Shown: positions 1-9,182 of the stretch, one piece after another
Layout: every line of letters begins with the position of its first letter
How positions within the stretch are numbered: position 1 is the first letter of the stretch
From: Sphingomonas sp. SCN 67-18
GTDB lineage: Bacteria; Pseudomonadota; Alphaproteobacteria; Sphingomonadales; Sphingomonadaceae
NCBI RefSeq assembly: GCF_001724715.1
Contig: NZ_MEFG01000019.1
Span: 1-64,000, forward strand
DNA: 64,000 nucleotides
Direction of reading: 5' to 3'
Notes under the pieces: model-generated
Told to the model about the DNA's origin: nothing
The model's database searches: none
The model's input: the letters and a program-made list of their open reading frames with translations, nothing else
Program-made: the position numbers and the translations under genes

Positions 1-84
1 GCCATAGCGCGCGACGTCCGCCACAAGATCGAACAGCTGTTCCGGGCTGTAGGGAAGCTGGCGGGTTTCGCTGTGGCGCGGCAT
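1..84 (-). CDS. COQ10/RatA-family ubiquinone-binding START-like protein, 5' fragment
   Basis: Only the first 28 codons are inside the window; the gene continues past the left edge. The reading begins MPRHSETRQLPYSPEQLF and goes on to LVADVARYG, the typical N-terminus of the SRPBCC/COQ10 family. Members bind coenzyme Q and assist respiratory electron transfer; the same family is sometimes called RatA. The start codon lies one base after the lipA stop (TGAcATG), so it is co-transcribed downstream of lipA, a pairing common in Alphaproteobacteria. The family assignment rests on a short stretch plus context. Confidence 0.75.
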   Translation of the reverse strand, partial: MPRHSETRQLPYSPEQLFDLVADVARYG

Positions 85-85
85 G

Positions 86-1006
86 TCAGGCCTTGGCGAG
101 CTTGGCCTCGCGCGCTGCGCGCATCCGCTCGAAATCGTCGCCGGCATGATAGCTGGACCGGGTGAGCGGCGACGATGCGACCAGCAGGAAGCCCTTGGCC
201 CGCGCGATCGCGGCATAGGCGTCGAAGCTCTGCGGGGTGACGAAATCGATCACCTTGGCGTGGCGCGGCGTGGGCTGCAGATATTGGCCCATGGTGAGGA
301 AATCGACATCGGCCGAGCGCATGTCGTCCATCACCTGATGCACCTCCAGCCTTTGCTCGCCCAGCCCCAGCATCACGCCCGATTTGGTGAAGATGGACGG
401 ATCGTGCCGCTTCACGCTCTCCAGCAGGCGCAGCGAGGCGTAATAGCGCGCGCCGGGCCGGATGGTGGGGTAAAGCCGGGGCACCGTTTCCAGATTATGA
501 TTATAGACGTCCGGCCGCGCCGCGACGATCGCCTCGACGGCGGCCTGCGCCTTGTTGCGGAAATCCGGCGTGAGGATCTCGATGGTTGTGCTGGGCGTCG
601 TGCGGCGCAGCGCCTCGATCACCTTGACGAACTGGCTGGCCCCGCCGTCGGGCAGGTCGTCCCGGTCCACCGAGGTGATGACGATATGTTCAAGCCCCAG
701 TTCCGCCGCCGCGTCCGCGGTGTGCTGCGGCTCCAGCGGGTCGACCTTGCGGGGCATGCCCGTCTTGACGTTGCAGAAGGCGCAGGCGCGGGTGCACACA
801 TCGCCCAGGATCATCACCGTGGCGTGCTTCTTCGTCCAGCACTCACCGATATTGGGGCAGGCCGCCTCCTCGCACACCGTGGCGAGGTTCAGCCGGCGCA
901 TCAGCGCCTTGGTTTCCGAAAAGCCGACGCTGGTCGGTGCCTTGACCCGAATCCAGTCGGGCTTGCGGATGCGCTCGGGGCGGCTTTGCGGGTCGGCTTC
1001 GCTCAT
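86..1006 (-). CDS. lipA: Lipoyl synthase
   Basis: Radical-SAM enzyme that inserts two sulfur atoms into octanoyl groups on lipoyl domains, the last step of lipoate cofactor synthesis in the cytosol. The 306-residue protein shows both cluster-binding sets: C45-x4-C50-x5-C56 for the auxiliary [4Fe-4S] cluster and C71-x3-C75-x2-C78 for the radical-SAM cluster. The open frame extends further upstream, but the start at 1006 (MSEADPQSR) gives the normal family length, and the extra N-terminal residues are Arg-rich and unlike the family. The COQ10-like gene follows one base later. Nothing looks truncated. Confidence 0.96.
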   Translation of the reverse strand: MSEADPQSRPERIRKPDWIRVKAPTSVGFSETKALMRRLNLATVCEEAACPNIGECWTKKHATVMILGDVCTRACAFCNVKTGMPRKVDPLEPQHTADAAAELGLEHIVITSVDRDDLPDGGASQFVKVIEALRRTTPSTTIEILTPDFRNKAQAAVEAIVAARPDVYNHNLETVPRLYPTIRPGARYYASLRLLESVKRHDPSIFTKSGVMLGLGEQRLEVHQVMDDMRSADVDFLTMGQYLQPTPRHAKVIDFVTPQSFDAYAAIARAKGFLLVASSPLTRSSYHAGDDFERMRAAREAKLAKA

Positions 1007-1095
1007 GCCGCCCAGATAGCGATGAAGCGCGGGACTTGCCACCCCCGCCCTCACCCGGCATTTCGCGGGCACACACAATAATTGGGGACTCGCAC

Positions 1096-1734
1096 ATGAC
1101 CGACTATACGAACCTGCTCGCCGGGTATCGGAGATTCCGGGAAAACGGCTGGGCCAAGCAGCGCGGGCGCTGGGCGGAACTGTCGGAAGGGCAGCATCCC
1201 CGCACCATGGTGATCGCCTGTTCCGACAGCCGCTGCGACCCCGCCGAGATATTCGACACGTCTCCGGGCGAGATCTTCGTCGTCCGCAACGTCGCCAACC
1301 TGGTGCCGCCCTATGAAGTGGGCGGCGGACGGCATGGCGTGTCGGCAGCGCTGGAATTCGCGGTGATGGAGCTTGAAGTGCGCGACATCGTGGTGATGGG
1401 CCACGGCATGTGCGGCGGCTGCGGCGCATCGCTCAGCCAGTCCTTCCGCGACGCCAAGCCCGGCGAAGGCGGGTTCATCGCCCACTGGATCGACCTGCTG
1501 GACGAGGCGCGCGAGCGGATCGTTGCGGAGCATGGCGACGATGTGCACGGCCCCGCGCGCCGCGCGATGGAGCATGAGACGGTGCGCGTCGGCCTGACCA
1601 ACCTGCGGACCTTTCCCAACATCGCCAAGCGCGAGTCGCTGGGGCTGGTGACGCTGCATGGCGCCTATTTCGCGATTTCGGACGGCATCCTTCATTTGCT
1701 TGACGAAAAGACCGGGACGTTCGAACCTGCCTGA
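1096..1734 (+). CDS. Beta-class carbonic anhydrase
   Basis: Interconverts CO2 and bicarbonate in the cytosol. The 212-residue protein carries the complete zinc site of beta enzymes: CSDSR with C42 and D44 (R46 pairs with the Asp), then H103 and C106 in GHGMCGGC. The start at 1096 is chosen because GGGGA lies 6 bases upstream and the frame before it encodes a Pro-rich, non-homologous stretch. It is divergent from lipA with about 90 bases between them, which should hold both promoters. The DoxX gene follows after 21 bases, so the two may be co-transcribed. Confidence 0.94.
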   Translation: MTDYTNLLAGYRRFRENGWAKQRGRWAELSEGQHPRTMVIACSDSRCDPAEIFDTSPGEIFVVRNVANLVPPYEVGGGRHGVSAALEFAVMELEVRDIVVMGHGMCGGCGASLSQSFRDAKPGEGGFIAHWIDLLDEARERIVAEHGDDVHGPARRAMEHETVRVGLTNLRTFPNIAKRESLGLVTLHGAYFAISDGILHLLDEKTGTFEPA

Positions 1735-1755
1735 CCGCATTATCGGGAGGGTATG

Positions 1756-2142
1756 ATGCCAAACCAGTTCCAGGCCATGGCGCCGCGTCTGTTAAGCCTG
1801 TTGCGTATCGTCTCCGCGCTGCTGTTCTTCGCGCACGGCACGCAGAAGATATTGGGTTTTCCCGCGTCGGACATGCACCCGGCGATGTGGAGCCTGCCGT
1901 GGATCGCGGGCATATTGGAACTGGTGGGCGGCGGTCTGCTGCTGATCGGGCTGTTTTCCCGACCCGTCGCCTTCATCCTGTCCGGCCAGATGGCTGTCGC
2001 CTATTGGATCGCCCATGCGCCGCAATCGCCCTATCCGTCCCTGAACGGCGGCGATGCGGCCATCCTGTTCTGCTTTGTCTTCCTCTACATCGCGGCCGCC
2101 GGGCCGGGGCCGTGGAGCGTGGATGCAGGGCGCGGGCGCTGA
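1756..2142 (+). CDS. DoxX-family integral membrane protein
   Basis: Small (128 residues) four-helix inner-membrane protein of the DoxX family. Visible features are an N-terminal helix with the conserved FAHGTQKI segment, a Pro-rich turn, a second helix with a LELVGGGLLLIG core, a third around SGQMAVAYW, and a last C-terminal helix. Family members are linked to thiosulfate oxidation or redox homeostasis, but most, including this one, have no defined substrate. Two ATGs are adjacent; the second (1756) is preferred because GGAGG at 1746-1750 is then 5 bases away. The next gene starts one base after its stop. Confidence 0.85.
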   Translation: MPNQFQAMAPRLLSLLRIVSALLFFAHGTQKILGFPASDMHPAMWSLPWIAGILELVGGGLLLIGLFSRPVAFILSGQMAVAYWIAHAPQSPYPSLNGGDAAILFCFVFLYIAAAGPGPWSVDAGRGR

Positions 2143-2143
2143 C

Positions 2144-2899
2144 ATGCCCAATGGCCGGGACGCATCGAGCGGCAATATTGCCCTGCTGATCGACGCGGAC
2201 AATGCGTCGCCCGATGCGCTCGACCCCGTGCTGACGGTGCTGGCGGAGCTGGGCACGGTGAATGTGCGCCGCGCCTATGGCAATTGGAGTAAGCCGCAGC
2301 TGAAACGCTGGTCGGACATGACCCACCGCCACGCCATCGAACCGCAGCAGCAGTTCGACATCACCAAGGGCAAGAACGCCACCGACATGAAGATGACCAT
2401 CGACGCGATGGACCTGCTGTTCCGCGGGCGCGTCGACGGGTTCGGTATCATGTCGAGCGACAGCGATTTCATGCCGCTGGCAATGCGGATCCGCCAGGAA
2501 GGGCTGCCGGTCTATGGTTTCGGCAACCAGAAGACGCCCGAGGGTTTCCGGCAGGCCTGCACCCGCTTCATCGACGTCGACGTGCTGGCGACCGCTGTCG
2601 AGCAGGACGAGATCGGCGGCGCGGCCGAGCCTGATCCGGCCAAGGCCGAGAATGCGGAGTCGAAGCCAAGGCTGGACGATGAGTTGATCAAGCTGCTCGG
2701 CGCGGCCTTCAAGGCGTCCAAGCGGGACGAGCGCGGCTATGCCAGCCTGTCCGAAATGGGCCAGCGCGCGGGCAACCGCTCATCCTTCGACGCCCGCAAT
2801 TACGGTTTTTCCCGCCTGTCGGAACTGATCGACGCGATCCCGAATTTCGCGACCGAAAAGCGGGAAGGCGGCGCGGTCTATGTGAAAAGGGTGCGCTGA
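2144..2899 (+). CDS. NYN-domain (LabA/DUF88-like) RNase-like protein with OST-HTH domain
   Basis: A 251-residue cytosolic protein in two parts. Residues about 10-150 form a PIN-like NYN domain with its acidic residues in LLIDADNA near the start, KGKNATDMKM in the middle and SSDSDFMPLAMRI later, the pattern of metal-dependent RNases. The C-terminal ~70 residues fit an OST-HTH/LOTUS module (LIKLLGAAFKAS to GAVYVKRV), a winged-helix RNA-binding fold. Together they suggest an RNA-processing or RNA-decay function with an unknown target. The start at 2144 is one base after the doxX stop; an in-frame ATG at 2123 is a realistic alternative. Confidence 0.85.
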   Translation: MPNGRDASSGNIALLIDADNASPDALDPVLTVLAELGTVNVRRAYGNWSKPQLKRWSDMTHRHAIEPQQQFDITKGKNATDMKMTIDAMDLLFRGRVDGFGIMSSDSDFMPLAMRIRQEGLPVYGFGNQKTPEGFRQACTRFIDVDVLATAVEQDEIGGAAEPDPAKAENAESKPRLDDELIKLLGAAFKASKRDERGYASLSEMGQRAGNRSSFDARNYGFSRLSELIDAIPNFATEKREGGAVYVKRVR

Positions 2900-2930
2900 G
2901 CCACCCTCCCCCGCGCCTGCCCGCTTCGCC

Positions 2931-4610
2931 TCAGCGGGTCAGCTTCTTGTACGTCACCCGGTGGGGGCGATCCGCCTCGTCGCCCAGGCGGCGGCGCTTG
3001 TCTTCCTCATAGGCCTCGAAATTGCCTTCGAACCATTCGACATGGCTGTCACCCTCGAAAGCGAGGATGTGCGTCGCCAGCCGGTCGAGGAAGAAGCGGT
3101 CGTGGCTGATGACGACGGCGCAACCGGCGAAATTTTCAAGCGCTTCTTCAAGCGCGCGCAGCGTCTCCACGTCCAGATCGTTGGTCGGTTCGTCGAGCAG
3201 CAGCACGTTGCCGCCCCGGCGCAGCATCTTGGCCATGTGGACGCGGTTGCGTTCACCGCCCGACAGCTGGCCGACCTTTTTCTGCTGGTCGGTGCCCTTG
3301 AAGTTGAACGCGCCGACATAGGCGCGCGTCGCCACCTCATGCTTGCCGAAGGCGAAGCGATCCAGCCCGTCCGAAATCTCTTCCCAGACATTCTTGTCCG
3401 GGTTGAGATGGTCGCGGCTCTGGTCGACATAGCCGAGCCTCACCGTCTCGCCGACCTTGATCTCGCCGCCATCCGGCTGTTCCTGCCCGGTGATCAACTT
3501 GAACAGCGTGGTCTTGCCCGCGCCGTTCGGCCCGATGACGCCGACAATGCCGCCCGGCGGCAGGTTGAAGCTCAGATCGTCGAACAACAGCTTGTCGCCA
3601 TAGCTTTTGGTGAGGTTCTTCGCCTCGATGACGTTGCCGCCCAGCCGTTCGGGCAGCTGGATGAGAATCTGCGCCGCGCCGGGGCGGCGATCCGCCTGCT
3701 TCTCGACCAGTTCGTCGAACGCACGGATGCGCGCCTTGGATTTGGTCTGGCGCGCCTTGGGGGATTTGCGGATCCATTCCAGCTCTTCCCGGATCGCCTT
3801 CTGGCGGCCTTCTTCCTCGCGATCCTCCTGTTCCAGCCGCTTGGCCTTGCCTTCCAGCCAGCTGGAATAATTGCCCTCGAACGGAAGGCCCCGGCCGCGA
3901 TCCAGCTCGAGCACCCAGCCGACGACATTGTCGAGGAAATAGCGATCGTGGGTGACGAGGATGACGTTGCCCGGATAGTCGATCAGATGCTTTTCGAGCC
4001 AGGAGACGCTTTCCGCGTCGAGATGGTTGGTCGGCTCGTCGAGCAGCAGGATTTCCGGCTTTTCCAGCAGCAGGCGGCACAGCGCCACCCGGCGCTTTTC
4101 ACCGCCCGAGAGATTTTCGACGCTGGCGTCGCCCGGCGGGCAGCGCAGCGCCTCCATGGCGATCTCCAGCTGGTTGTCCAGCGTCCAGCCGTCCACGGCG
4201 TCGATCTTTTCCTGCAGGTCGCCCATTTCGGCGAGCAGCGCATCGAAATCGCAATCCTCGGGCGGATCGCCCATGATATTGGAAATCTCGTTGAAGCGAT
4301 CGACCAGGTCGGCCACCGGCCGCACCCCGTCCATCACATTTTCCTTCACCGTCTTGTTGGGGTCCAGATTCGGCTCCTGCGGCAGATAGCCGACGCGAAT
4401 GCCCTCCGCCGCCCAGGCTTCCCCGGAAAATTCGGTGTCGTAGCCCGCCATAATCTTCATCAGCGTGGACTTGCCCGCGCCGTTGACGCCGATGATCGCG
4501 ATCTTGGTGCCCGGCAGGAACTGCAGGTGAATGTTGTTGAGCACGGGCTTGCTGGCGCCCGGAAAGGTCTTGGTCAAACCTTTCATCACATAGCTGTACT
4601 GCACCGCCAT
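2931..4610 (-). CDS. ettA: ABC-F translation factor, energy-dependent translational throttle protein EttA
   Basis: A soluble twin-ATPase that binds the ribosomal E site and gates the first elongation steps according to the ATP/ADP level. The 559 residues match EttA in length. Domain 1 has Walker [10 protein letters not shown] (41-49), the signature LSGGEKRRV and Walker [13 protein letters not shown] charged linker with the conserved [11 protein letters not shown] segment follows. Domain 2 has [18 protein letters not shown] and [11 protein letters not shown]. There are no membrane segments, which excludes a transporter. It is monocistronic and convergent with the NYN gene; the long open frames opposite it are codon-bias shadows. 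Confidence 0.96.
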   Translation of the reverse strand: MAVQYSYVMKGLTKTFPGASKPVLNNIHLQFLPGTKIAIIGVNGAGKSTLMKIMAGYDTEFSGEAWAAEGIRVGYLPQEPNLDPNKTVKENVMDGVRPVADLVDRFNEISNIMGDPPEDCDFDALLAEMGDLQEKIDAVDGWTLDNQLEIAMEALRCPPGDASVENLSGGEKRRVALCRLLLEKPEILLLDEPTNHLDAESVSWLEKHLIDYPGNVILVTHDRYFLDNVVGWVLELDRGRGLPFEGNYSSWLEGKAKRLEQEDREEEGRQKAIREELEWIRKSPKARQTKSKARIRAFDELVEKQADRRPGAAQILIQLPERLGGNVIEAKNLTKSYGDKLLFDDLSFNLPPGGIVGVIGPNGAGKTTLFKLITGQEQPDGGEIKVGETVRLGYVDQSRDHLNPDKNVWEEISDGLDRFAFGKHEVATRAYVGAFNFKGTDQQKKVGQLSGGERNRVHMAKMLRRGGNVLLLDEPTNDLDVETLRALEEALENFAGCAVVISHDRFFLDRLATHILAFEGDSHVEWFEGNFEAYEEDKRRRLGDEADRPHRVTYKKLTR

Positions 4611-4704
4611 GGGTGGAAAACTCCGTCGTCAGATCGAGGCTGGAAAGGGCGTCGCCCTAACGCAGCGCGGCCGTGTTGGCAAACCTGGGGATGCCGGTTA
4701 ATCC

Positions 4705-6063
4705 ATGTGGATGAGAAAGCTGATCCTTCTTGCGCTGCTCGCGCCCGCCGCCGCCTTCGCCACCACGCCGGACAAGACCGCATCGCTCCGCGACGCGGCG
4801 CTGAAGGACGATGTGGCCTGGGACATTGTCGAAGGCCTGACGACGGAGGTCGGCCCGCGACTGGCCGGCACCGAGGCGGAAGCCCGCGCACGGACATGGG
4901 CCGTCGCCCGGTTGAACAGCCTGGGTTTCAAGAATGTCCGCATCGAACCCTATCAGATGCCGGTGTGGGTGCGCGGCATCGAAACCGGCGAGATTATCGC
5001 CCCCTTCCCCCACAAGCTGGCGCTGACCGCAATCGGCAACAGCGGCGCCACCCCCGCCGCGGGCCTTGAGGCCGAAGTCGTCCTGTTCCGCACCATCGCC
5101 GATCTCGAGGCCGCACCGGACGGCAGCCTGAAGGGCAAGATCGCCTATGTCGGCAACGCCATGAAGCGGGCACAGGACGGATCGAGCTATGGCTATTATG
5201 GCAAGGCGCGCTTTGCCGGGCCGAACATCGCGGCGAAGAAAGGTGCTGCGGCCATCGTCATCCGCTCCATCGGCACGGACAATCACCGCGTGCCGCACAC
5301 CGGCAACACCCGCTTCGACGAAGGCGTGGCGGCGATACCGGCCGCCGCCCTCTCCGTGCCGGATGCGGAAAACCTGGAGCGCGTGTTCGCGCGCGGCAAG
5401 GCGGTGCGGATGAAGCTGGTGCTGACGCCGCGCAACATCGGCACCCAGGAATCGGGCAATGTCATTGCGGAAGTGCCCGGCAGCGACCCCGCCGCCGGCG
5501 TGATCGTGGTCGGCGGGCATCTCGACAGCTGGGATCTCGGCACGGGCGCGATCGACGATGCAGCCGGCGTCGCCATCACCGCCGCCGCCGCCAAGCGGAT
5601 CATGGATGCAGGCACGCCGCGCCGGACCATCCGAGTCGTCTGGTTCGGATCCGAAGAAGTCGGCGGCTATGGCGGGCGGGATTATCTGCGCCGTCATGGC
5701 GGCGAACCCCATGCGCTGACCGGCGAGAGCGATTTCGGCGCGGATCGCATCTGGCGGTTCAATGTGACGGTCAACGACGCAGCGAAGCCGGTTGTCGACC
5801 GGATCGAGGCGGCGCTGGCCCCGCTGGGCGTGACGCGCGGCGATGAACCCGCCACCGGCGGCGCGGACATCCGCCCGCTGGTGAGCGCTGGCGTGCCGGT
5901 TATCGACCTGAATCAGGACGGAACCCGTTATTTCGACATCCACCACACGGCCGACGACACGCTCGACAAGGTGGACCCGGAACAGCTTCGCCAGAACGTC
6001 GCGGCCTGGACCGCGATGCTCGACGTGGCCGCCAACGCGCCCGAAGCTTTGGGCAAGCAATAG
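4705..6063 (+). CDS. Secreted M28-family zinc metallopeptidase
   Basis: Predicted periplasmic or outer-membrane-associated aminopeptidase/carboxypeptidase-like enzyme (M28 clan). It has an N-terminal signal peptide (MWMRKLILLALLAPAAAFA), then a protease-associated domain, then the two-zinc catalytic domain. Candidate ligands and catalytic residues are visible: H272 and D274 in GGHLDSWD, the IDDAAG aspartates, E317-E318 in WFGSEEVGG, D343 in GESDFG, and H413/H414 in DIHHTADDT. The set is complete, so it should be active. Length (452 residues) is normal. There is no strong ribosome-binding site; ATG 4711 is an alternative start. It appears monocistronic. Confidence 0.92.
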   Translation: MWMRKLILLALLAPAAAFATTPDKTASLRDAALKDDVAWDIVEGLTTEVGPRLAGTEAEARARTWAVARLNSLGFKNVRIEPYQMPVWVRGIETGEIIAPFPHKLALTAIGNSGATPAAGLEAEVVLFRTIADLEAAPDGSLKGKIAYVGNAMKRAQDGSSYGYYGKARFAGPNIAAKKGAAAIVIRSIGTDNHRVPHTGNTRFDEGVAAIPAAALSVPDAENLERVFARGKAVRMKLVLTPRNIGTQESGNVIAEVPGSDPAAGVIVVGGHLDSWDLGTGAIDDAAGVAITAAAAKRIMDAGTPRRTIRVVWFGSEEVGGYGGRDYLRRHGGEPHALTGESDFGADRIWRFNVTVNDAAKPVVDRIEAALAPLGVTRGDEPATGGADIRPLVSAGVPVIDLNQDGTRYFDIHHTADDTLDKVDPEQLRQNVAAWTAMLDVAANAPEALGKQ

Positions 6064-6190
6064 GCGCGGCGCCGCCATCCCATATGGTTGAACAACAGTT
6101 TAGCGTTGACGCTGCATGTTTCCGCGCTATTGCGGACGACTGCGACGGCGCTCGGGCCGGCCGCAACAAATTGCTTTGGGAGCAACACGA

Positions 6191-6466
6191 ATGAAGAAGC
6201 TTAGCTTTGTTCTGGCTGCCGCCGGCCTGATGACCTTGGCCGCGTGCCAGTCGCCTGCTGCGGAAAACGCCGAAAACGCCGGTGAGAACGCCGCTGCGGC
6301 GATCGACAACGCTGCCGAAAACCTGGAAGCGGCCGCCGACAACGCGACCACCGATGCCGGCGCTGCCGCGCTCGACAACGCTGCCGACGCTGCGCACAAC
6401 GCGGCGGACAACGTTGCCGCTGCCGCCGACAACGCGGCTGCCGCGGTCGACGCTGCCAAGAAGTAA
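6191..6466 (+). CDS. Small Ala/Asn-rich putative lipoprotein
   Basis: A 91-residue protein whose start is set by GGGAG at 6178-6182. The first ~20 residues form a lipoprotein signal ending in a lipobox (LAAC, then Q), so Cys20 should be lipidated and the protein anchored in a membrane. The remainder is low-complexity: Asn recurs about every 7-11 residues in units resembling NAAxNAAxAAD, which predicts a long amphipathic, probably coiled helix. Similar small lipoproteins are common in sphingomonads without known function; an Lpp-like or entericidin-like structural role is only a guess. A strong terminator follows. Confidence 0.7.
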   Translation: MKKLSFVLAAAGLMTLAACQSPAAENAENAGENAAAAIDNAAENLEAAADNATTDAGAAALDNAADAAHNAADNVAAAADNAAAAVDAAKK

Positions 6467-6512
6467 TTCGCCGACGCCGCGTTACGGCGCGGTTCGCTGA
6501 AATACGAAAGAA

Positions 6513-6541
6513 GGGTGGTCCCTCGGGGCCGCCCTTTTTTT
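6513..6541 (+). terminator. Rho-independent terminator after the Ala-rich lipoprotein gene
   Basis: Nine-base-pair stem (6513-6521 with 6526-6534, including two G-U pairs), CTCG tetraloop, then seven T residues (6535-6541). It lies 47 bases after the stop codon. Confidence 0.9.
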
Positions 6542-6628
6542 CATGCTCCGGCCTCATTCTAAAAGCCGTGGCCGATCCCGGTCATTTGTGGCACATCGAG
6601 GCGTCGCGTTTTTGTGGGGAGAATGGGC

Positions 6629-7039
6629 ATGGTGACGCGGATCGTTACAGCAGCGGGCTGCATGATGCTGGCCGCCGCCAGCGCGCCGGGCATGGCGCAG
6701 ACCGCGGAGGATGCGCGCGCCTATCGCCAGATGATCGGCGCTTCCATCGTCAGCGATATCGTGCGGGAACGGCAGGCCGACCGCGACGCGCAGCGATACC
6801 CCTATGCCACCGCCGATATGGGCGACATCCGCAGCGCCGCTCAGGCGAGCGCCGCCTGTGGCGCGGAAGCGGTCATCGAGGCGGGCCAGGGCGCCAGGCT
6901 TGCCGGCCAGCCGGTCGCCGCCAGCATGGCCACCGGCTGGGAAGTGGAAGGCCATGTCAGCGCCGCCGCCGACGGCCGCACCACGCCCTTCATCTGTTCC
7001 GTCCGCAACGGATCGGTCAGCGGATTGCTGCTCAAATAG
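6629..7039 (+). CDS. Hypothetical exported protein
   Basis: I do not recognise this protein. It is 136 residues with a clear signal peptide (VTRIVTAAGCMMLAAASAPGMAQ, cleavage expected after AQ), so the mature form of about 112 residues is periplasmic. The mature part holds two Cys residues (ACGAE and FICSV), which could form a disulfide, and no transmembrane segment. GTG 6614 and ATG 6623 are in frame, but ATG 6629 has the best spacing (7 bases) to GGGGAG. Two tRNA genes on the other strand follow, so it is probably monocistronic. Confidence 0.6.
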   Translation: MVTRIVTAAGCMMLAAASAPGMAQTAEDARAYRQMIGASIVSDIVRERQADRDAQRYPYATADMGDIRSAAQASAACGAEAVIEAGQGARLAGQPVAASMATGWEVEGHVSAAADGRTTPFICSVRNGSVSGLLLK

Positions 7040-7054
7040 GCGGATATCGCGAAA

Positions 7055-7134
<80 letters not shown>

Positions 7135-7195
7135 GACGGCCGGGCCTTAGCGGCTGATCCGTTCCGCTGGCAACCGGAAACTATGGCGCGCACGG

Positions 7196-7267
7196 TGGGC
7201 CCGGAGGGATTCGAACCCCCAACCTAGCCGTTATGAGCGGCCGGCTCTACCATTGAGCTACAGGCCC
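7196..7267 (-). tRNA. tRNA with anticodon CAT, probably tRNA-Ile2 (otherwise elongator Met)
   Basis: The cloverleaf on the minus strand is complete: acceptor GGGCCTG with CGGGCCC (one G-U pair), D stem GCTC/GAGC, anticodon stem GGCCG/CGGCT around CTCATAA, T arm GGGGG/CCCTC. It lacks initiator features such as a C1-A72 mismatch. The acceptor stem resembles alphaproteobacterial isoleucine tRNAs more than elongator methionine tRNAs, so the CAT is probably converted to lysidine-AU to read AUA. No CCA is encoded. The Ile/Met choice is tentative. Confidence 0.85.
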
Positions 7268-7332
7268 CGCCGTGGCGCCGGACGGCGATAGCGGAGCGCC
7301 CTTGCGCATGGCAAGCGCGCTCGTGCCTTCTT

Positions 7333-9051
7333 TCAGCGTTGTTCCTCGATACCCGCGGCCGACGCGGCCGGGCCGGGCAGATTCAGCACGAACCTGTCTT
7401 CCTCTATCGACAGCCGCCCGCCCACCGCATCGGCGAGATTGCGGACGAGGCGGAGTGCGAAACCCAGGCCGAGCACGGGCGCTTCCGGCCAGTCACCGTC
7501 CGGGCTGTAGCCGGGATCGAGCAGCGCGCGCTCGTCGCGCCCGGCGATCGCCCGGGTGCGGCCGATCTCGAAGCGCAGCCGGTGGGGATCAAGCGGATCG
7601 ACATCCAGCGTCACCGGCACATTCTCCCCCTCCGACGCGAGGCCGATGGAGGAGGAAAGCAGGCGCGAGAACATGCGCTCGACGGATACGGGATCGGCCT
7701 CGATGGCAGGCAGATCATCGGCGATTTGCGGCGCGAGGTGGATCGCGCGTTCCTGCGCCAGTGGCGCCATGTCGCCGCATAGATCGCGCAGCAAGGCGGC
7801 GCCATCCACCCGCCGCGGCTCAAGCGGCAGCGCGCGGGCGTCCAGCTTGGCGGCGGTATCGAGATCGTCCACCGCGCCCAGCAGGCGCTGTGCCTCGGCC
7901 AGGATCGCGGCGGCGCGCGACCGGTAATCGGCGGCGGCTGGCCCCAATATCTGGCGGTCGATCATCTCGGCGAAACCGATGATCGCGCCCAGCGGCGTGC
8001 GGATCTCATGGACCAGCTGGCGCAGCGACTCGGCCGGCATGTTGGAACCGTAGAGACCGGTCGATGCCGGCTCCGCCTGCTCGTCCACGCGCGGGCGGCG
8101 GGCGGTGCAACGATAGCCGGTGAAGCGTCCATTGCCGCTGTCGAAAAAGGGCACGCCGGAAATACGCCACGCGCCCGAAAGCGCACCGGCACCGCCGATG
8201 GTCAGCCGCGCATCGCGAAACGGGGCGCGGCGGCGGAAGGCGCCGGCGGCGTGGCCGTCCACGCCATGTTCCCGGCTTTCCGCGGCGGCGGCCAGCGACA
8301 GGCCGATAATCGCCCCGCGTTGCGCCGCATCGCTCCAGACGATCGATCCGTCCCATGCAGTTTCGAAGCGGAAGGCTTCATCCCCCGATTGCGTGCCGCC
8401 AACCGGCGCGGGCGGCGCGGCGAAGGGCACACGATCCCGCCGGAAAGCCTCGATGCGCGCCACCAGATCGGCAATGCGCGGTGGATGGTGCAACGGAGTC
8501 GAGTCGGCGGGAGGGATATCTTCCGGCACGGCGGCGACAGGCGTTTCCGACCCCGTTTCCGTTTCCGGCGCTGCAATGGTGAAATCGGCCGATCCGAAGC
8601 TCGCCAATGCGCGCGTCACTGCCGGGGTGAGGTCCCTCCGATGTCGCAGCAGGCCGCGTGCGGTGGGCGAGAAGAGCGGGATCAGTTCCAGCCAGGCATC
8701 GTCGGCCAGCGAGACGGTGGCGATGAGCGGCGCCGCGACGGCCGCGCCATCCTCCGCGAAATAGGCGACGAGATCGGCCGGCGGCGTGTGGCGGGCGAGC
8801 GACGCGCCGACGCCCCGTCGCTGGTCCACCGGCACATCAGCCCGCCATTCGCGGAGCATCTGATAGGCGACGTCGCGCGAGTCGGCCGCATGATCGAGCC
8901 TGCGCTGTGCGATCAGGTCGACAAGCTGGCGCCACGCCGCCGCCCGCGCCGCGGAATCGCGGATCGGGTGCGCCAACACCGTTGCCAACATGTCATCGAA
9001 CCGCACGCTTGTCTCCGGGATCGCGCGATCATCCTGCGGCGCGACCCTCAT
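7333..9051 (-). CDS. Sensor histidine kinase-like protein with degenerate ATPase domain
   Basis: About 572 residues, apparently soluble (no clear membrane helices). The N-terminal half is a poorly conserved helical region followed by a PAS-like stretch (FETAWDGSIVWSD). Next is a typical phosphoacceptor HisKA box, LVHEIRTPLGAIIGF, with H348. The C-terminal HATPase_c-like domain is odd: the expected N-box asparagine is replaced by a Ser run (LLSSSIGLAS) and no DxGxG G1 box is visible, although a GLGFALRLVRNLA segment resembles the G2 box. There is no adjacent response regulator. The start is placed at 9051 to leave promoter room for the divergent Lrp gene; earlier in-frame starts reach 9180. 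Confidence 0.8.
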   Translation of the reverse strand: MRVAPQDDRAIPETSVRFDDMLATVLAHPIRDSAARAAAWRQLVDLIAQRRLDHAADSRDVAYQMLREWRADVPVDQRRGVGASLARHTPPADLVAYFAEDGAAVAAPLIATVSLADDAWLELIPLFSPTARGLLRHRRDLTPAVTRALASFGSADFTIAAPETETGSETPVAAVPEDIPPADSTPLHHPPRIADLVARIEAFRRDRVPFAAPPAPVGGTQSGDEAFRFETAWDGSIVWSDAAQRGAIIGLSLAAAAESREHGVDGHAAGAFRRRAPFRDARLTIGGAGALSGAWRISGVPFFDSGNGRFTGYRCTARRPRVDEQAEPASTGLYGSNMPAESLRQLVHEIRTPLGAIIGFAEMIDRQILGPAAADYRSRAAAILAEAQRLLGAVDDLDTAAKLDARALPLEPRRVDGAALLRDLCGDMAPLAQERAIHLAPQIADDLPAIEADPVSVERMFSRLLSSSIGLASEGENVPVTLDVDPLDPHRLRFEIGRTRAIAGRDERALLDPGYSPDGDWPEAPVLGLGFALRLVRNLADAVGGRLSIEEDRFVLNLPGPAASAAGIEEQR

Positions 9052-9182
9052 ATCCCTCGATAGCGCGCGGCGGTCCGCCGTGACAGTGCCCAATTCGGCA
9101 CGTTGCAATGTGGGACAATTGCTTTTGCCAGCAATTTTATTATCATCGTGATTACGCATATATTCGGAAATAATCGACACCT

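Noticed and set aside
1-84. Toxin RatA of a toxin-antitoxin pair
   Set aside because: The family is also called RatA, but its position directly behind lipA is the standard alphaproteobacterial location of the ubiquinone-binding COQ10-like protein, and there is no antitoxin-like gene on the visible side.
2961-5069. 702-codon plus-strand frame opposite ettA
   Set aside because: Shadow of the minus-strand ettA gene caused by high G+C codon bias; composition is unlike a real protein and it collides with the M28 peptidase gene in another frame. The same applies to other long antisense frames, e.g. opposite leuA, gyrA and the Kef antiporter.
6250-6460. Repetitive DNA in the Ala-rich lipoprotein gene as a CRISPR-like or tandem array
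   Set aside because: Units are irregular, in frame, and explained by codon repetition of Ala/Asn/Asp; there are no constant repeats with unique spacers.
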